Source: Sindora glabra (Eukaryota; Streptophyta; Magnoliopsida; Fabales; Fabaceae). From it: a stretch of 64,000 nt of DNA. The stretch is from assembly GCA_020226215.1 (NCBI GenBank), contig CM035232.1, positions 50,654,179 to 50,718,178 of the forward strand, read 5' to 3'. Below, piece by piece: positions 10,600 to 23,594 of the stretch; within the stretch, counting starts at the first letter, position 1; the number at the start of each line of letters is the position of its first letter. The position numbers were made by a program, and so were the translations under genes. A model generated the notes under the pieces. It did not search any database and was not told the origin of the DNA. It saw only the letters and a program-made list of their open reading frames with translations.

Positions 10600-13500
10600 A
10601 TCACATTATACATAACTATCCAATTGGTTCCATTAAAAAGATCATTGCTATATAAGACTTATTTTTCTTAAGTTGTAAGTATGTAAGGATCACTTTTATA
10701 CCCTTATTCATTGATAGAGATGCTTGTTATGTTCTTATTAATGATAATTTTCTTATTTCTTAGGTCAATGTTATACCATTTACAATGGAATAGGGTTTCA
10801 TTGTAATTATTTAAATAAGTTAACTTTATGATGTCCTCTAGTACACCATAAAATCTATTATCTTCAATCCAAGGATAGAAATCCCACTATTTTTGTCTTA
10901 CACTTGGCATCTTAAGAAGTAATTACCAACCATACTCTATTTGCTATACATATTGAGAAAGATATAATAATGAAACTTGAACCTAAAGCTAACAATATTA
11001 GCTCATTTGTTACTTTTAGGGAACCATTCTTTTATAGGTAGTGCATTAATAAAAGTTATTTCATATAATAATAACATTAGAATCAATTAGGGAAAACAGT
11101 TACAATTGACATGGATATAAAATGAAATGTGATTACCTTAGTATAAAACCACAAAAGGAACTTAGTTTTTTTATAGTTGATCAATGTTTTGACCCCCATT
11201 TACTTCCAATTCTCTCTAATGTTCACTACATAATATAGGTTATTTAGTAAAATAGAATTACTTGGAAGAAAAGGTGAATAATTTGAGAGCCTTACTATAG
11301 ATACTTTTGAATTTCAACATAATTGTTCAGAATGTACCATATGGAAAAATCTTAGTCTCGCTTATCTAAGTCAATAATATTTTTCCCCAATTGGTTGATA
11401 TTGAAATTTAGACATTGATAATAACCCTTTTGCTTCAACTTGCACTACATCTTGGTTTTAGTCAGTCTTATTGAATCTAGCTTCCACCTATTATAGATAT
11501 ATAAAACAAAATATTAATGCTTCTTCTACAACATATCCTTTTGCAATAAAACTTTCAAGTGGAGCACAATTCTTGACATGTTTCTTCAACTTCTTTAATG
11601 TATCTCTTATATGAATACATCTACTAGAAATGAATAGGCCTTTTTAGCAAAGCCTTTTTAGGAAAACGCATCACCAAGTGCACCATTATGTTAAAGAATG
11701 GTAGAAGATATATCCTTTCAATTTTACATAGAATGATAATAATATCTTTCTTAGCTTGCTTAATCTTACATATTTAAAACTCTTGTGCAAATTTGATTGA
11801 AGAAATTGCATAACTTAATAATTAAAAATGATAGTTCCTTCAACAAAAATGCTTATATTGAAGATGCAAATAATCTTTACATAATAATGTGATAGTCATG
11901 TGATTTCAAATCCTTCATTTTGGTATCATGGTTTGTCATATTCTTCTTAAGATTGCTAGCAAACCTATTAGGAAACTTAATATTTTTTATGAATTCACAA
12001 AATCACTATCAATTATCCCAATTAAGTATGTATGTAGCATATGATTTCATTAACTTACCCCTCCTCATATAAATATAAGTCAGTGTTATATTTATGTTGA
12101 CCATATCATGTCTTCCATTATTTGTATCTTTTGATTTATGCTCAATGTCTAGAGTATGCCTAAAATACTATCATATACATTCTTTCTCATATGTATTACA
12201 TCAATGTTATACCTCAACTTTATCATAGGCTAGTAACAAAGTTTGAAAAATATGCTTATCTTATTTTAGTTAAATTCATCCACACCTTTCTTCCATTTCA
12301 CTTTACCAAACTTTATATGCTTGCTAAGAAATTTCTAACCTAATCTAATTAGTTAGTTCATGATCATGTCATTAATAAATAGTCTTGGGGGGTCTCTCCT
12401 CTTGGACATCCCAATGAGCTCTTTCTTCTTTCTCCATAAGTAATTCCTTAAAAGAAAATGATGATCACCACTATAAGTTATTTTTTCCTTAACTTACATT
12501 GATAGAGTATCTTCATTGCAAGTTGGGCATGCTTTGTAACTTTGTCCACTCCACCTAGAAAGATTGCTCTATGTAAAAAAATTACTTATAGTCCACAACA
12601 ATGTTACTTATATGTTAAATATTCTATTAGCATTAGTATCCTAAGTTTCAACTCTTGTATCTTATAGATTTTTCAACTTTTTTACACATAGTTTTAAAAA
12701 AAAAATATTCATATCCTTTCTTATAGATGGTGGACTAAGTATTAATAGAGTCAACATGAAAAGGTACTCGTTCATAGAAAGTCATAAGGCTAAGTTATAA
12801 GTGGTCATCATCACTGGCTATGTGCTATGGGATAGAATCATATCATTAAAAGGATTGCATCTATCTACCCTCAAAACTAGTCTAACATATCTTAATTCTG
12901 TAGAGAAATTAGGATGCTTACCATCAAAATTTTGCTGAGTTTCTTCATTGAAAAGATATCACATGACCTTATCTTTTATTAATTGTCTTATATGATATGA
13001 TATCATATTCTTTATAGTTTGCCTTAGTTCGTACAATAATTTTATTTAGAAGGGTCAGTGGAAAATACTATAGCACTTTATGCAGAACATTTTTCCTTTG
13101 GTATTTTTATCAATCCAATAGCTTTCATCACAAATTGGACAATTCTCTATTGCATCATGTTTTTTCCAAAAGAGTGCATAATTATACTTTCAAACATGAA
13201 TTGATTTATACCATAACCATAATTTTTTAATCCATTTCTTTGTATTGTGGTGTGATTTTGACAATTTGTTCCCCTTGGAAAGTGCTTTCTTTAATAATTT
13301 CAAAAGAGAATAAAATAACTTATTACTCCACTTAAGTAACACTTTCAGATGCATAAGCTTCACTAAAAAGTTCAAAGATGAAAAGGTAGTGTAGCTAAGA
13401 TACAATTTTATTTTAACTTGTGCGAAAAGGTTATTAGAGCTATTATCATGATATGTATCCCCCTTAAGGCATCCTTATTCCCATTTTCATCATTCTCTAT

Positions 13501-13640
13501 TATTTGATTAAGATAGGAAGAGTTGATGAAATCATATATAATGTTAACCATCTTATATGCATCATTAGGAGGTGCCTTATACATAGCCTTTGCAATCAAT
13601 GGATCCTCTTCACCACAATAGACCTAATTTGTGTATAAAA
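10600..13640 (-). pseudogene. TNP2-type transposase pseudogene of CACTA-1
   Basis: TNP2 is the transposase that cuts CACTA elements at their termini. Reading from 13640 leftward, pieces at 13408-13599 and 13190-13405 match its N-terminal part: FLVKLMHLKVLLKWSNK, then KKLWLWYKSIH, then a zinc-like CPIC motif and YWIDKN near 13100. NFSTELRYVRLVLRVD, CNPF and SLLILSPPS follow (12900-12700), matching the transposase core. The 10740-10990 stretch matches the C-terminal DUF4216-type region, clearer in CACTA-2 at 33218-33484. Dozens of stops and shifts and an insertion at 10214-10552 just beyond the 3' end show it is dead. Family call is firm; edges are approximate. Confidence 0.8.
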
Positions 13641-16119
13641 AAAATGAAAGTCATTGTTTATTAGGCATGCCTGCAAGTTTGTTAATTTTTGAAATAATAA
13701 ATTTACCCATTTCTTACATAGATATCTCACTAGTACTTTTTCATTGACAAAGTTACAAGCTCTCTTAATGAATTCAAATGCACTATTCTAATACTCATTA
13801 GATAAACAATCTCACAAAGTTATCTAACTTTTATCAACAAATATGGTATAATTGGCTAACAATGTAACAAGTTATTATAAACTTTAATCTTATATGCATA
13901 TTTGTTATATGCCATAAATCCATTGTATCACACTAATTTTAAAGTGTAAAGCCCTATGCCATTCTACATATTCCTATAGTTATTATGTCAACTTATTCAT
14001 GATATGTTTCTTAAATGTATTATGCACTAATATAATACACACTCAAAAATGGTAAAGATATCAAGAAATTTCTACAATGTGAAATGATAAGCAAATAAGT
14101 TGGCAATATTAACTATATGACAATAAAGGAGTTGAGACTTAAAGGTCAGTGAGGGCACATGTGTTTTAATATATTAATAAAAGTAAAATTTGAAGGTTAG
14201 TGGAGGTATTTTAAATGATATATATAATTTTACATATAATTTTAAGAGAGTTAGTGGAGGCACATGTTTACACTAAAATATATGTAACTCTATCATTATT
14301 ACAACCTATCCCAAACTATCCAAATTTGTTAGACAATTCAAACATTGGTTGGCCTATGAAGATTAACTAAACTTTGAACGGATCTAAGATTATAGTGCAG
14401 GTGAATTTCTATTTCAAATTATTGTAATTTAACAATTACAATAATTTTAAATATAAAATAAAATCCTTTTTCATGTAAAATTATAATAATATTAAATATC
14501 CAATAAAATTACATAAAGTCCTTACATAACTCATAATATGCACCACTCTACTTAAGGTTAAAACTAATTTCTCTATGTTGGTGACAAAATTCTTATATTA
14601 GTCAATTTTAATCCAATCTTTTAGATAACATGTAATTTTTTTAAGTTTATTTTTCATAAATTGCATGATTTTTTACTTTTATATTTTATACAATTTAACA
14701 ATTTAATAAAATTTTTCATAGTACTAACATATATTAATAATTTAATATTTCTATTTATTTATTTTGTCAAGTATTGACATAACTTGTTTTTGTCATGATC
14801 AGATTCTATATTATTACTTTACATTATTATATATTTTATACCATAAAAAAATTTACATTTTGCTTGCTTGAATTTTCAAAATTTATATGCCACCATTATT
14901 CAATTAGTTTGAATTTCTATGTATTAACATTCTAATATTAGTATTTAAATTACTTACAATATTCAATTATTAACAATTTTTTCTTATCTAATATTTACTA
15001 ATGCATATTTATTAATAAATTAATATTTTTTCTCATTTAATTTTTTTAACTAATGACATCACTCATTTTATTAGGATTTGAAATTATTACTTTAAATTGT
15101 TATATATTTCACATCATTAAAAAATATATTTTAATTATCTTATTATGCTAGTTTATATGTCATCATCAATTCATGTACTTTGTTTTTTTACAAATTTTGG
15201 AAAATTAATAAAAGTAATTTTTTAATTTCTTCTAATATTAAATTATTATAAATTATTTTCTTCTATATGATTAAGTGATATAATTTTATTAATTAATTAA
15301 TATTTTTATTTTTAATTTTTAACAAATAATTACAAAACTTTCACTCCTTTATCATTTAGTAAAACATATTTATAAATAATTTAATTTATTATTTATTATT
15401 TTTTAATTTCTTAAATATTGACATAACATATTTTCTTAGGAACTTAAATTATTTATTTAAATTATTATATATTTCACATGATCATATAATTTCTAAAGAG
15501 AATTGTTTCACAACTCTATCTTATAACATACTCATTAGATATTTGAAATAATAAGTATAACAAGTTATGAAAAAAAATACAATTTCATCAACTAGCATAA
15601 CAATACATAAAAGCAAATTTATACTCATATATGATATCAATACTATTATCAATTTAAAGCAATAAACATATTAAATTAGACAAAGTAACAATTTCATCAA
15701 ACTACAACAAAACACTTTATATTAATCACTCTAGAAATTGTATATTCAATGGTATTAAGTTTCTTTAACCAACCTCAATGGAATAATAAATTGAACAAAC
15801 ACTAATGTTAACTAAGTAACACCAACAACAACAAAATTTGAACATTTAAAAAAATATAAGAAAAAAATACAAAATGATGAAAATGTAATAAAAATAACAA
15901 AGAAAAAAAATGAAGAAAACTCACCTTGAATGGCATGGAATCTCTCTTTTCTTTGTCAACTTTTAGTTCTTTTCTTCTCACAAATGAGAAAAATGGCACT
16001 ACATTAAAGAAAAACCTCATGCCAATGACACCAAAACTTAGTCATTGTTGTAGGTGTTTTTTTGGTCATCACTATAGACTTAATGAATGCCACATGAATC
16101 ATTCAAACTAGTTAGGTCT

Positions 16120-16646
16120 ACACCCACAATAAAGTTGTTAATGTAGACTTCTTTAATTTTTTTTTTTAAATTTTGGAATGTCTACACTAATAACTTTGTT
16201 GTTGGTATAGGCCATTTGAAAAAATACCTACCAGTTGATGGTAATCATATTTCCAATGGACTACACTGACAACAAAGCTGTTAATGTAAACTTTTCAAAA
16301 TTTTTTAAAAACATTTTAAAATGTTTACACTAATGACAATGATATTGATGTAGCTTTTGTGGGAAAATGCTAGCCACCTATTAGTGATCAAAATTTTGAA
16401 GGTATAGCAACTTCTTAGTATAAACTTTTTGATTTTTTTTTTAAATTTTGGAAACTCTACAACGATTACTTTGTCATTAGTCTAGGCTTCATGGTAAAAT
16501 GCTTGCTAATTGTTAATGGTGAAATTTTTGAAGGCATTTGGTATAGGGTTTTAAATAAATTTTTTAAAAAGAAATACCCTATGCTGGTAATTAAGTTTTT
16601 GTCATTGGTATAAATGTTGTCGGTATAGGACACTATTGTTGTAATG
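16120..16646. repeat. subterminal repeat array of CACTA-1 (right end)
   Basis: Several diverged copies of CTACACTAATGACAA and GTCATTGGTATAGG, in both orientations, fill the last 500 bp, ending in the element tip. Such arrays are the transposase-binding region in En/Spm elements. Confidence 0.65.
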
Positions 16647-16649
16647 TCA

Positions 16650-17330
16650 GCTTCTTTTGTGAAAATATATTTTTCCCCTTAGTCTTTTTTTTTCAATGTG
16701 TAACAATAGCAGTAATAAGTCCTTTAACTTACATGTATAAGATATTGAGTTTGAATTTAAAATGTGAGAGAAGAAAATTCCAAAAATAATAACAAATGTC
16801 ATTATATCATATTTGCTCCTTTAAATCATTTTAATAGATGGCTATTTCATATAATTATTCTTTGTTTTCTTATAATTTTTTTGTTAATTTTATACTATTG
16901 CTACATATAATTTATGTTCTTCACGTTTAGCTACATCTTTAACTTGGATACTTTATTGAGGATGGCCTTACAAAATGGAGAACAATATCATGATTTTTTG
17001 GTTTAATGAATGGGAGGATTTTTGTATTTAGTAGATAGAATTTAGGGTTTAGTGATTTAAATTTTAGGATTTAATATTTAGGGTTTTGAAATTTAGTTTT
17101 TAATTAGGACTTTTGATTTAATAGTTAAAGTTAGGTAAATAACATCTAGTAATTAATTTTAAAAAATTTGGATGAGAAGTTATTTTATTAAAATAAAATA
17201 ACTAAAAATTTATTAATAAATTGAAAACATATTAAATAAAGGCATGTTGTTATTACTGTTTGCATGCAAGAAATTGAAATGAGTTACTTGGTTAATGTTG
17301 ATGCTAGATCTAGCTATAGGTTGAAACTCT
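16650..17330 (+). repeat. duplicated segment X, copy 1 (interrupted by CACTA-1)
   Basis: Aligns with 25450-26110 over about 680 bp. Shared landmarks are GTGAAAATATATTTTTC, AGCTACATCTTTAA, GCATGTTGTTA and CTAGCTATAGGTTGAAAC. The left part of this copy (about 7388-7422) is on the other side of CACTA-1. No gene seen. It includes degenerate TTTAGGG-like words at 17040-17100, which I do not regard as telomeric. Confidence 0.8.
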
Positions 17331-17344
17331 TTTTCTAATTACAA

Positions 17345-17494
17345 ATTTAAAATATGAAATACATTTAAAAAAGTGAAATATCATATTTCTTAATTAGAAG
17401 ATCAAGAAAATGAACAGTTACAAATTACAAATTTATATTTTTATTAATTATTTATTAAATTCTCAAACCTTAATATTCTTATCAAGAATGATTT
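17345..17494 (+). repeat. duplicated segment Y, copy 1
   Basis: Aligns in direct orientation with 23785-23950: shared ATATTTCTTAAT, AAGAAAATGAA, TTACAAATTT and ATTCTTATCAAG-like words. The match ends where the Mutator-like element begins. Confidence 0.65.
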
Positions 17495-17499
17495 TTTTC

Positions 17500-17700
17500 A
17501 TTTATAAGAAAAAATTAGAAAATTTTAATCATTTGATCCATGAAAAATTTAAGTTATCTTAATTTAGTCTATTAAAATATTTTTTATCTTAATTAAGACT
17601 AAGAATTAAAAATTTTAACCAATTGAATTAGTTTATGAATTTGATCAAACTAAATTAATAGTGTTGCATAGTTAGTGCCTTTTTTGTTTATATGTCAACA
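17500..17700 (+). repeat. MULE left terminal inverted repeat (approximate)
   Basis: Inverted partner of 22945-23150; recognisable along about 200 bp with many substitutions. Confidence 0.65.
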
Positions 17701-18353
17701 TTAAAGAGAGACGTGGACTAAAGCCCTATATATTAAGTGGCTACTTGTAGACCAAAGCTTGCATTTTAGATAGAGAATAGGGTAAACAACAAAACCTAAG
17801 AACCTTTATTAGATAAATTTCTAAAATAACTAATGAAAAATCTTTGATTGACCTTGAAAGTAGCAGTAGAATAAGAAAAATAGAAAGTGGCTATTTAATT
17901 AGAAGGGATTGCATTATTGGGGACAAAATCCATAAAAATATTAGAGGCATATAGAAAGCTAGATTTGCTATAAGACATTGATTAAACAATTTCATTATGG
18001 AAAATCTACCTAGACATGACTTTGTTAAGTTTGCATAATATTTGAGGCTAACTTAGATTTGTTTAATGTTATGTTATGGCTTATTTATTGTCTTTTTTAT
18101 TGACTATTATGAAGGAAAATAAAACAAATATTTACCTTAATAAAAATAAATTATTTGATTAGAGAATTAGTAATGCACTTCTTAATTTTTTAAGGAAGAT
18201 AAGATACATATGAATAAAAGAATTTCAAATAGGTTAAAATTAGTGTGATTTTTTGAATTGTTTAGACAACGCAATTTTGCAATTGCTTACTAAGTTTGCA
18301 TATTTTAATATAATATAAATTATAAGAAGTACAGTGTTATGCTAGCATTCTAC

Positions 18354-21260
18354 CATGGAGGCCATTTTGAAAACAAACCAAACCTAATTTAGGGGAGTGA
18401 AGATAACTATTAGGATTATTTGGATATGGACAAGATATGAATACTTATAGTTGACCAATTATTCAAAGAACATGGCTACTTAAGTTATAAGAGGTTATGG
18501 TGGTTAATGCTTGGATTCGTGTTAGAAGACGGCATAAAGCCTCTTAAAATAAACAAGGATGTTACTAAACAATATTGAGCCATTGAAATAAGCAAAGAGA
18601 TAGAACTATTTTTCAAGCATGAAAACACTATTGTACTAGATGCAAATGTTGTTATCATTGAAGCTTCAAAAGGAGATAGCTAACATATGGTTGATATTGC
18701 AATATGTAGTGAAAAGAATATAAGTTTTATTAAAAGTTGTACTATAGTGGATGGTGCAGACTCCTTAATTGAGGACAATAGTGATAGGGATAATGAATAT
18801 GATGATGATGATGATGATAATTTAGAAGATGAGAATTATAAGCTGCTTCCTATGGTTAGTGACTATAAGGATGATGATTTTGAGTTGGAAATTGAGGTGG
18901 AAAATATTCTAATTGAAAAGTATAGGGAAGGTAGCAATAAACATATGCAAAAGAAAAAGTAGAAGGTGATACATAATTTCACCAAAGATAATGGGCAAAG
19001 CAACAACAAGCATGTGCAAGAGAAAAATAAAATAATGGCTATAGGTGAGAAGTTTTGGAAGAAAGGAAAGAAGTCAGTTGTTGAATCAAAAAGTGATCCA
19101 TTTATAAATAAAGTTCTCTTAAATTCCAATATTGATAAGTCTAGTGATGAACTAGATGGTTATCATGCAAATGAGGAATATAATGTATATAAATCTCTTA
19201 ATGGTGATGAGTCCATAAGAAGCAAAAGTAGGAAGTTTTCATAATAAAATAAGAAAGTGAAATTTGGTCAAGTATAGTTGGAGCTCATCATGGAGTTTCA
19301 AAACTTAGATGTCTTTAAAAAAGCAGCAACTAACTACATCATGGACTTAGGTTATCCAATTTGTTAGGTTAGAAATGATGCTATTAGATTATAGGTCGAG
19401 TGCAAAAAGGATGTCCATAAGAAGCCTATTATGTATGAAGCAATGTCATTAAAAGTTTTCAACTTAAGTATTTCAATCTAGAACAACACCTGTAGTAAGT
19501 AATTAAGGAAACATCTTATTTTAAAAAAGAGGGTAGCAAAATAATTAGTACCTAAGGTTTGGTCTTAACTAACTATCAATGATCTTGAAGCATATGAATA
19601 CATGTTGTAGGAATTTAATATGTAGTTAGGAGATGCCATGGTGTATAGGACTTTAAAAGATGCAAGATAAGCAATTAAAAGATAAAAAAAGGAGTAATAT
19701 TTTTGTTTAAGGAACTATTATATTGAATTATTAAGAAGTAACTTGAACTCAATAGTTCAATTAGGAGTTGAAAGGATCATTGTTGAATTTCCTCCTATAT
19801 TTGATAGATTGTATATTTGTGTAGATGCTTGTAAAACAGGGTTTATATAAGGTTGTAAGCCTTTAATAAGCTTAGATTATTGTCATTTGATATATTATAA
19901 TAAAGGCCAATTATTATCAACAGTGAGTTAGGATGGAGATAATAGTTTTTATGTTATTGCTTATACAATAGCATATAAAGAAACTAAGGATACTTGGACC
20001 TAGTTCTTAGAAAAATTGCTTGATGGCATTGGTCATCTTACAAACAAGGGATGGACCTTTACTTTTTATCAACAAAAGGTGAGCAAGATAATTATATGTT
20101 TTATGATATTTCATGTTAATGGTTAGTTTAATGGTTTGTTTCTTTTGTTGCAAAGTATAAGAGAAGTAGTAAAAGAAGTTTACCTTAGGATACCACATAG
20201 ATTTGTTGTTAGACATATGAGGGCTAATTTCAACAGAACTTAGAAGGCTAAGGAGATGAAAGATCAAGTTTAGAAATGTGCAAAGTCCACCACCATCAAT
20301 CAATTCAATACTAATATAGAGAAAATGAAGGAGATGAATGATCAAACATAGAAATGGTTGATTAATTTTGAACCATAATATTGAACCCAATCTACATTCA
20401 ACCTTATGATAAAGAATCAAAATGTCACAAGTAAAATGTGCGGCTAGTTTAACTTTTAAAAGCCCATTATTACAATGGCTAAGGATATAAAGGTTTATAT
20501 GATAAAGAAGAGGATTGGTAACTTGTAATACATGAATAAGTATAAAGACCCAATAACTTCGCATGCTCAAGAACTTTTAGAACAAGTCAAACTTGGAAGC
20601 AAATATTAGATAACTTGGTAGGTAGGTGATCTAAATGGGGCAAGTTCTAAAGTGTTTTGTAGGCCACAAAAGTGATGGTTAACTTCAAGAATTGCACATG
20701 TAGCTATAAGGAATGCAATTTAATGAGGGTCACTTGTAAACATGTTGTTTTTACTTTGGGATGGGCAAATTTGGACCTTGAGATGTTTTTTCACTCTCTA
20801 CCTTCTATTAAAGCTTTTAAGAAGGCATATGAGCCCTTCATTTAAGTAGTTGCTTTGGCAAAATATTAGTTTGAAACTAGCAAGGAACCAATTAAGCCAC
20901 CCATTATCACAAGGTCTATAGGTAAGTCAAAAAATCGAAGGAAGAAGGAGACTAATGAACTTTAGGATCTATACGAGCTAAAAAGGGCCTCTAATGAAGT
21001 TTAGTATTTTAAGTGCAAGAGTATGGCCACAATGTTCAAACATACAAGGGAAAACTAGCAGTAAAAAAGCTAAACAAAACTTATGCAAAAAATTCTACTT
21101 TAAAAAAGAGTACAATAGGCCCTTTTTTTACCCATAAGCCCTAACCCAACAAAATTCATCATCCCAACCACAAGGTCTAACCTAACCAAACTCATTATCT
21201 TAGTCACAAGGTTCGAGCCAACTAACTTAATTAGCATCATTTTCTCAACTATTATTATAG
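18354..21260 (+). pseudogene. MULE transposase (MuDR/FAR1-type) pseudogene
   Basis: Reads in order: a HGGHF start region, DYLDMDK and ACIDIC runs (DDDDDD near 18800), then the MuDR N-terminal part (FKKAATNYIMDLGYP, 19310-19370). The transposase core follows: CKTGFI, CKPLISLDYCHL, GQLLSTVS, YVIAYTIAYKETKDTWT, then FYQQK, and after a likely intron HRFVVRHMRANF. A SWIM-type zinc site (CTCSYKEC...TCKHVVF, 20690-20760), AFKKAYEPF and a knuckle-like GHN piece near 21030 close the protein. The usual DQQ aspartate reads Y in FYQQK, so one catalytic acid is lost. Several stops (for example in PIC-stop-VRN and DTWT-stop-FL) sit where relatives have Trp. Known role: excision and insertion of Mutator-like elements in the nucleus. 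Clearly dead. Confidence 0.85.
20079..20155 (+). other. probable intron in MULE transposase pseudogene
   Basis: The reading YQQK stops matching at 20078. It is followed by GTGAGC, 77 bp of AT-rich sequence with a T-rich run, and CAAAG, after which the frame resumes with IREVVKEVYLRIPHRF. Plant MULE transposases often have an intron near this place. Confidence 0.5.
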
Positions 21261-22944
21261 CTATCCCAAACTTAAGGCTTAAGCTAGCAAACATAATCCT
21301 AGGCATCCAATGTAAAGATAATGAATATTACCACTTTGATATCTCAATGGTTTAATTTAATTTTTACTACTTTGATTGGGTTTCATGTAGTTTGATAATG
21401 TAAATGCAAATAAGGATAATAACACATTGGCAAGTAGGAATGAGGATCTCTTTAAGTGTATACCCAATTATGTTAAGGCCTAAATAGAGTATCAACACCA
21501 ATTGCTTGATAAAAGAGGCTAGTTCTGCACCTTTTAGGCCTTCTAATTCTACATATATAATTGTTGCACCATCACTAGCCAAGCTTTTTGCTCTAAGAAG
21601 AAGAACTAATTACTTACTTCATTCCAGTGGAATGGTAACTTTATGTAATTAAGGAAGCCTTGCAAGTAGTGAGTTTGGCTTCTAGGAAAAGTGTAGAATG
21701 TTGTCTCCTTATCTCAAAGCAATTCCAAGCTAGGCTAAAACTGGATTTGTCTTAATGTAATTACTTGTTTGGATATGTTGTTGCTAGTTGGCTATGTAAT
21801 TGCTATTTTAGAAATTTAGTGCATGTCATGACTGCAATTTGGAATTTATTTTGCAGGTAATTGTAATTGGCCATCAAACTGCAATACAAGCCTTAGTATG
21901 CCATTTTGATGTCTTCCAACTTGTGCTCATAACAAGCTCTTTTGCAATTTGTTATTTAATGAACTCGACAAAATCATGTCAGTTATTCCTTTCCCTTCAT
22001 TTTAATGTTATAATAGCCTAATAGATATAAAATTGTCTAGGTTTTAATGCAATTAATTTCATGCCATTTTTCTTCCATGGAACACATAAATAATAATTCA
22101 GGGGATAAAAAGCTAAAACAAAAATGACAAATTCTATCCAAATTAAGGGCTAAGTTTGCATTCAAAATTACAAAAATACACTGCAGATTAACATAACATA
22201 TTGCATTTGTCACCAAAACCCAACCCTTTACAATTCACCAAAGTAGAAGCAAAAAAAAGAACTCCTCACCTACAATTACATTATAGAATTGCATTAAACC
22301 AAAGAAAATCAATACTTTGCATCCTAACCCTTTTTCAATTGAACCATCACTACAATCTTATTTCTTTCAATCTAACAATACATGAAATAGAAGTAACCAA
22401 AAAAAAAAAAAAGGAAGAACACCATAACAAAGTTTCCACAACATGCAAACTTCAACAATTGCACTTCTTCGCTAAGACTTGCAATTTTCTTCCTTAGTTG
22501 GCCTATTAGCTTCCCATCCCCTCACTTTCTTTATTCATATATTTTTCTGCCATTTTGCATTGTTTCTACTTTGTTCCCTTCATCTTCTCACTCCAAAAAA
22601 CCACAACTCATATTTTCATTTTGCCAACATGGCATCTAGGAACATCCATCCATAATTCGCTGGGGTTTATGATCTGAGAAACAAAGCTTTTCGGCTGCAT
22701 CCACACAACACCTTCTGGCTTCCTCCCTTGCAAAGTCTAGTTGACGTTGTTGAGCTACTATAAGTAGATCATTGTGTCATTAATGTTTCCCGCAAATTTC
22801 CATTACTTATATTGCAATAGCCATCGCAATGGGTTGCCATTCTTCTGTCTGCAACTTCATTTATGAAATGAGAAATTAGGGATCCATCTCCCTCTTTCCT
22901 TTCTTATTAAAATAGATAGGTAAGGTTGCCGCCCTTGGAAATGA

Positions 22945-23150
22945 CTAGCATTGCTGGAAGAAAACTAATGCCAACTTGGCAACTCTGCTAACTTGGTCTT
23001 ACTAAGTTTGTGGGCTGACTCAAATGGGTCAAAATTTCTAATTTTTTGTCTTAATTGAGAATAAATTTTTGATCAACTAAATTGAGATGACTTAAATCTT
23101 TTGTGGATCAGATGATTAAATTTCTCTAAAAATTATAACTCGTAATGAGA
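22945..23150 (-). repeat. MULE right terminal inverted repeat (approximate)
   Basis: Inverted partner of 17500-17700. It retains more CG and less AT than the left arm. Confidence 0.65.
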
Positions 23151-23443
23151 AGTTACAAAATCTTTAGAAAATTTTACGGCATTTTTCTAATATTAATTGA
23201 CGTATATGAATCGAATGTCGTGTTTGATGCTTGAAAATCTGCGTGAAAACAATACAAATATGCAAGAGTAATTCTTATATACTTCAAATAAAATACGTGT
23301 CCTCACTTTCAACTAATATAGAGATTGGCAATTACAAATTCAATAAATAAAAATAAAAAATGAAAAATTTTAATGTATTTAAATTCAACAACATTGACAA
23401 AGGCTCTACTTTCATTGATTGTGAATAAAAATAGATATTATAA
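23151..23443. other. spacer with retained CG dinucleotides, no gene seen
   Basis: AT-rich, but with several CG words (for example ACGGC, GACGT, TCGAATGTCG) unlike the transposons around it. No protein-like frame was found. Confidence 0.4.
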
Positions 23444-23594
23444 GGGAAATTCTATAGCACCCTGGGGTTTCAAACCCGAGATGACGTGGCATGTTCTGAG
23501 CCGTCGGATGAGATTACAAAATCTCATTTGACGGCTTCTGGGGATGCTATATTACCCCGGGTTTGAAATTCCCCGGGCTACCATAGTGTTCCCC
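23444..23594. mobile_element. palindromic MITE, Mutator-type target duplication
   Basis: A 151-bp block is flanked by the identical 9-mer ATATTATAA (23435-23443 and 23595-23603). Its ends GGGAAATTCTATAGCACC and rc GGGGAACACTATGGTAGC pair, followed by TTTCAAACCCG on both arms. An inner stem GCCGTCGGATGAGATT pairs with rc GCCGTCAAATGAGATT around a short loop. The whole can fold into one long hairpin. The 9-bp duplication is that of Mutator-like elements. It has no coding capacity and would move with a transposase supplied elsewhere. Confidence 0.85.

Larger units (their letters stand above)
7423..16646 (-). mobile_element. CACTA (En/Spm) transposon, CACTA-1
   Basis: The left tip AACTGCAAAAAG and the right tip (read inward CATTACAACAATAG) are decayed forms of CACTACAA-type CACTA termini. 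Subterminal repeats of the form TGACAA-GTCAT-GGTATAGG lie in 7466-7650 and 16120-16640. The minus strand carries remains of TNP2 transposase (about 10600-13640) and a second CACTA protein (about 8780-9010). The element is collinear with CACTA-2 at 30025-38761. A paralogue at 25405-25450 joins the two flanks without the element. A 3-bp target duplication is not clean (TTT versus TCA). The stretches 13641-16100 and 9600-10200 are AT-rich with no gene. Confidence 0.85.
17500..23150 (+). mobile_element. Mutator-like element (MULE) with long terminal inverted repeats
   Basis: A diverged ~200-bp inverted repeat joins about 17500-17700 and 22945-23150. Landmarks are AATCATTTGATCCA against rc AATCATCTGATCCA, then TTAAGTTATCTTAATTTAG against TTAAGTCATCTCAATTTAG, then AGTGTTGCATAGTTAGTGCC against AGAGTTGCCAAGTTGGCATT. 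A MULE transposase pseudogene lies between them on the plus strand. The tips are not exactly fixed and I could not identify the expected 9-bp target duplication. 21600-22945 holds no recognised gene, but 22500-22930 is less AT-rich than the rest and may be non-transposon sequence picked up by the element. Confidence 0.7.

Noticed and set aside
15808..16111. Opposed open frames at 15808-16020 and 15926-16111
   Set aside because: Low-complexity F/L/S-rich readings in CACTA-1 non-coding sequence; the same region in CACTA-2 is not open.
17040..17100. TTTAGGGTTT-like words suggesting an interstitial telomere repeat
   Set aside because: The words are irregular and spaced; there is no true TTTAGGG array, and copy 2 of the segment has the same loose pattern.
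18863..19129. Minus-strand open frame of 88 residues
   Set aside because: Antisense of the acidic N-terminal part of the MULE transposase.
20007..20570. 187-residue minus-strand open frame, the longest in the window
   Set aside because: It is the antisense of the MULE transposase core, whose motifs read clearly on the plus strand.
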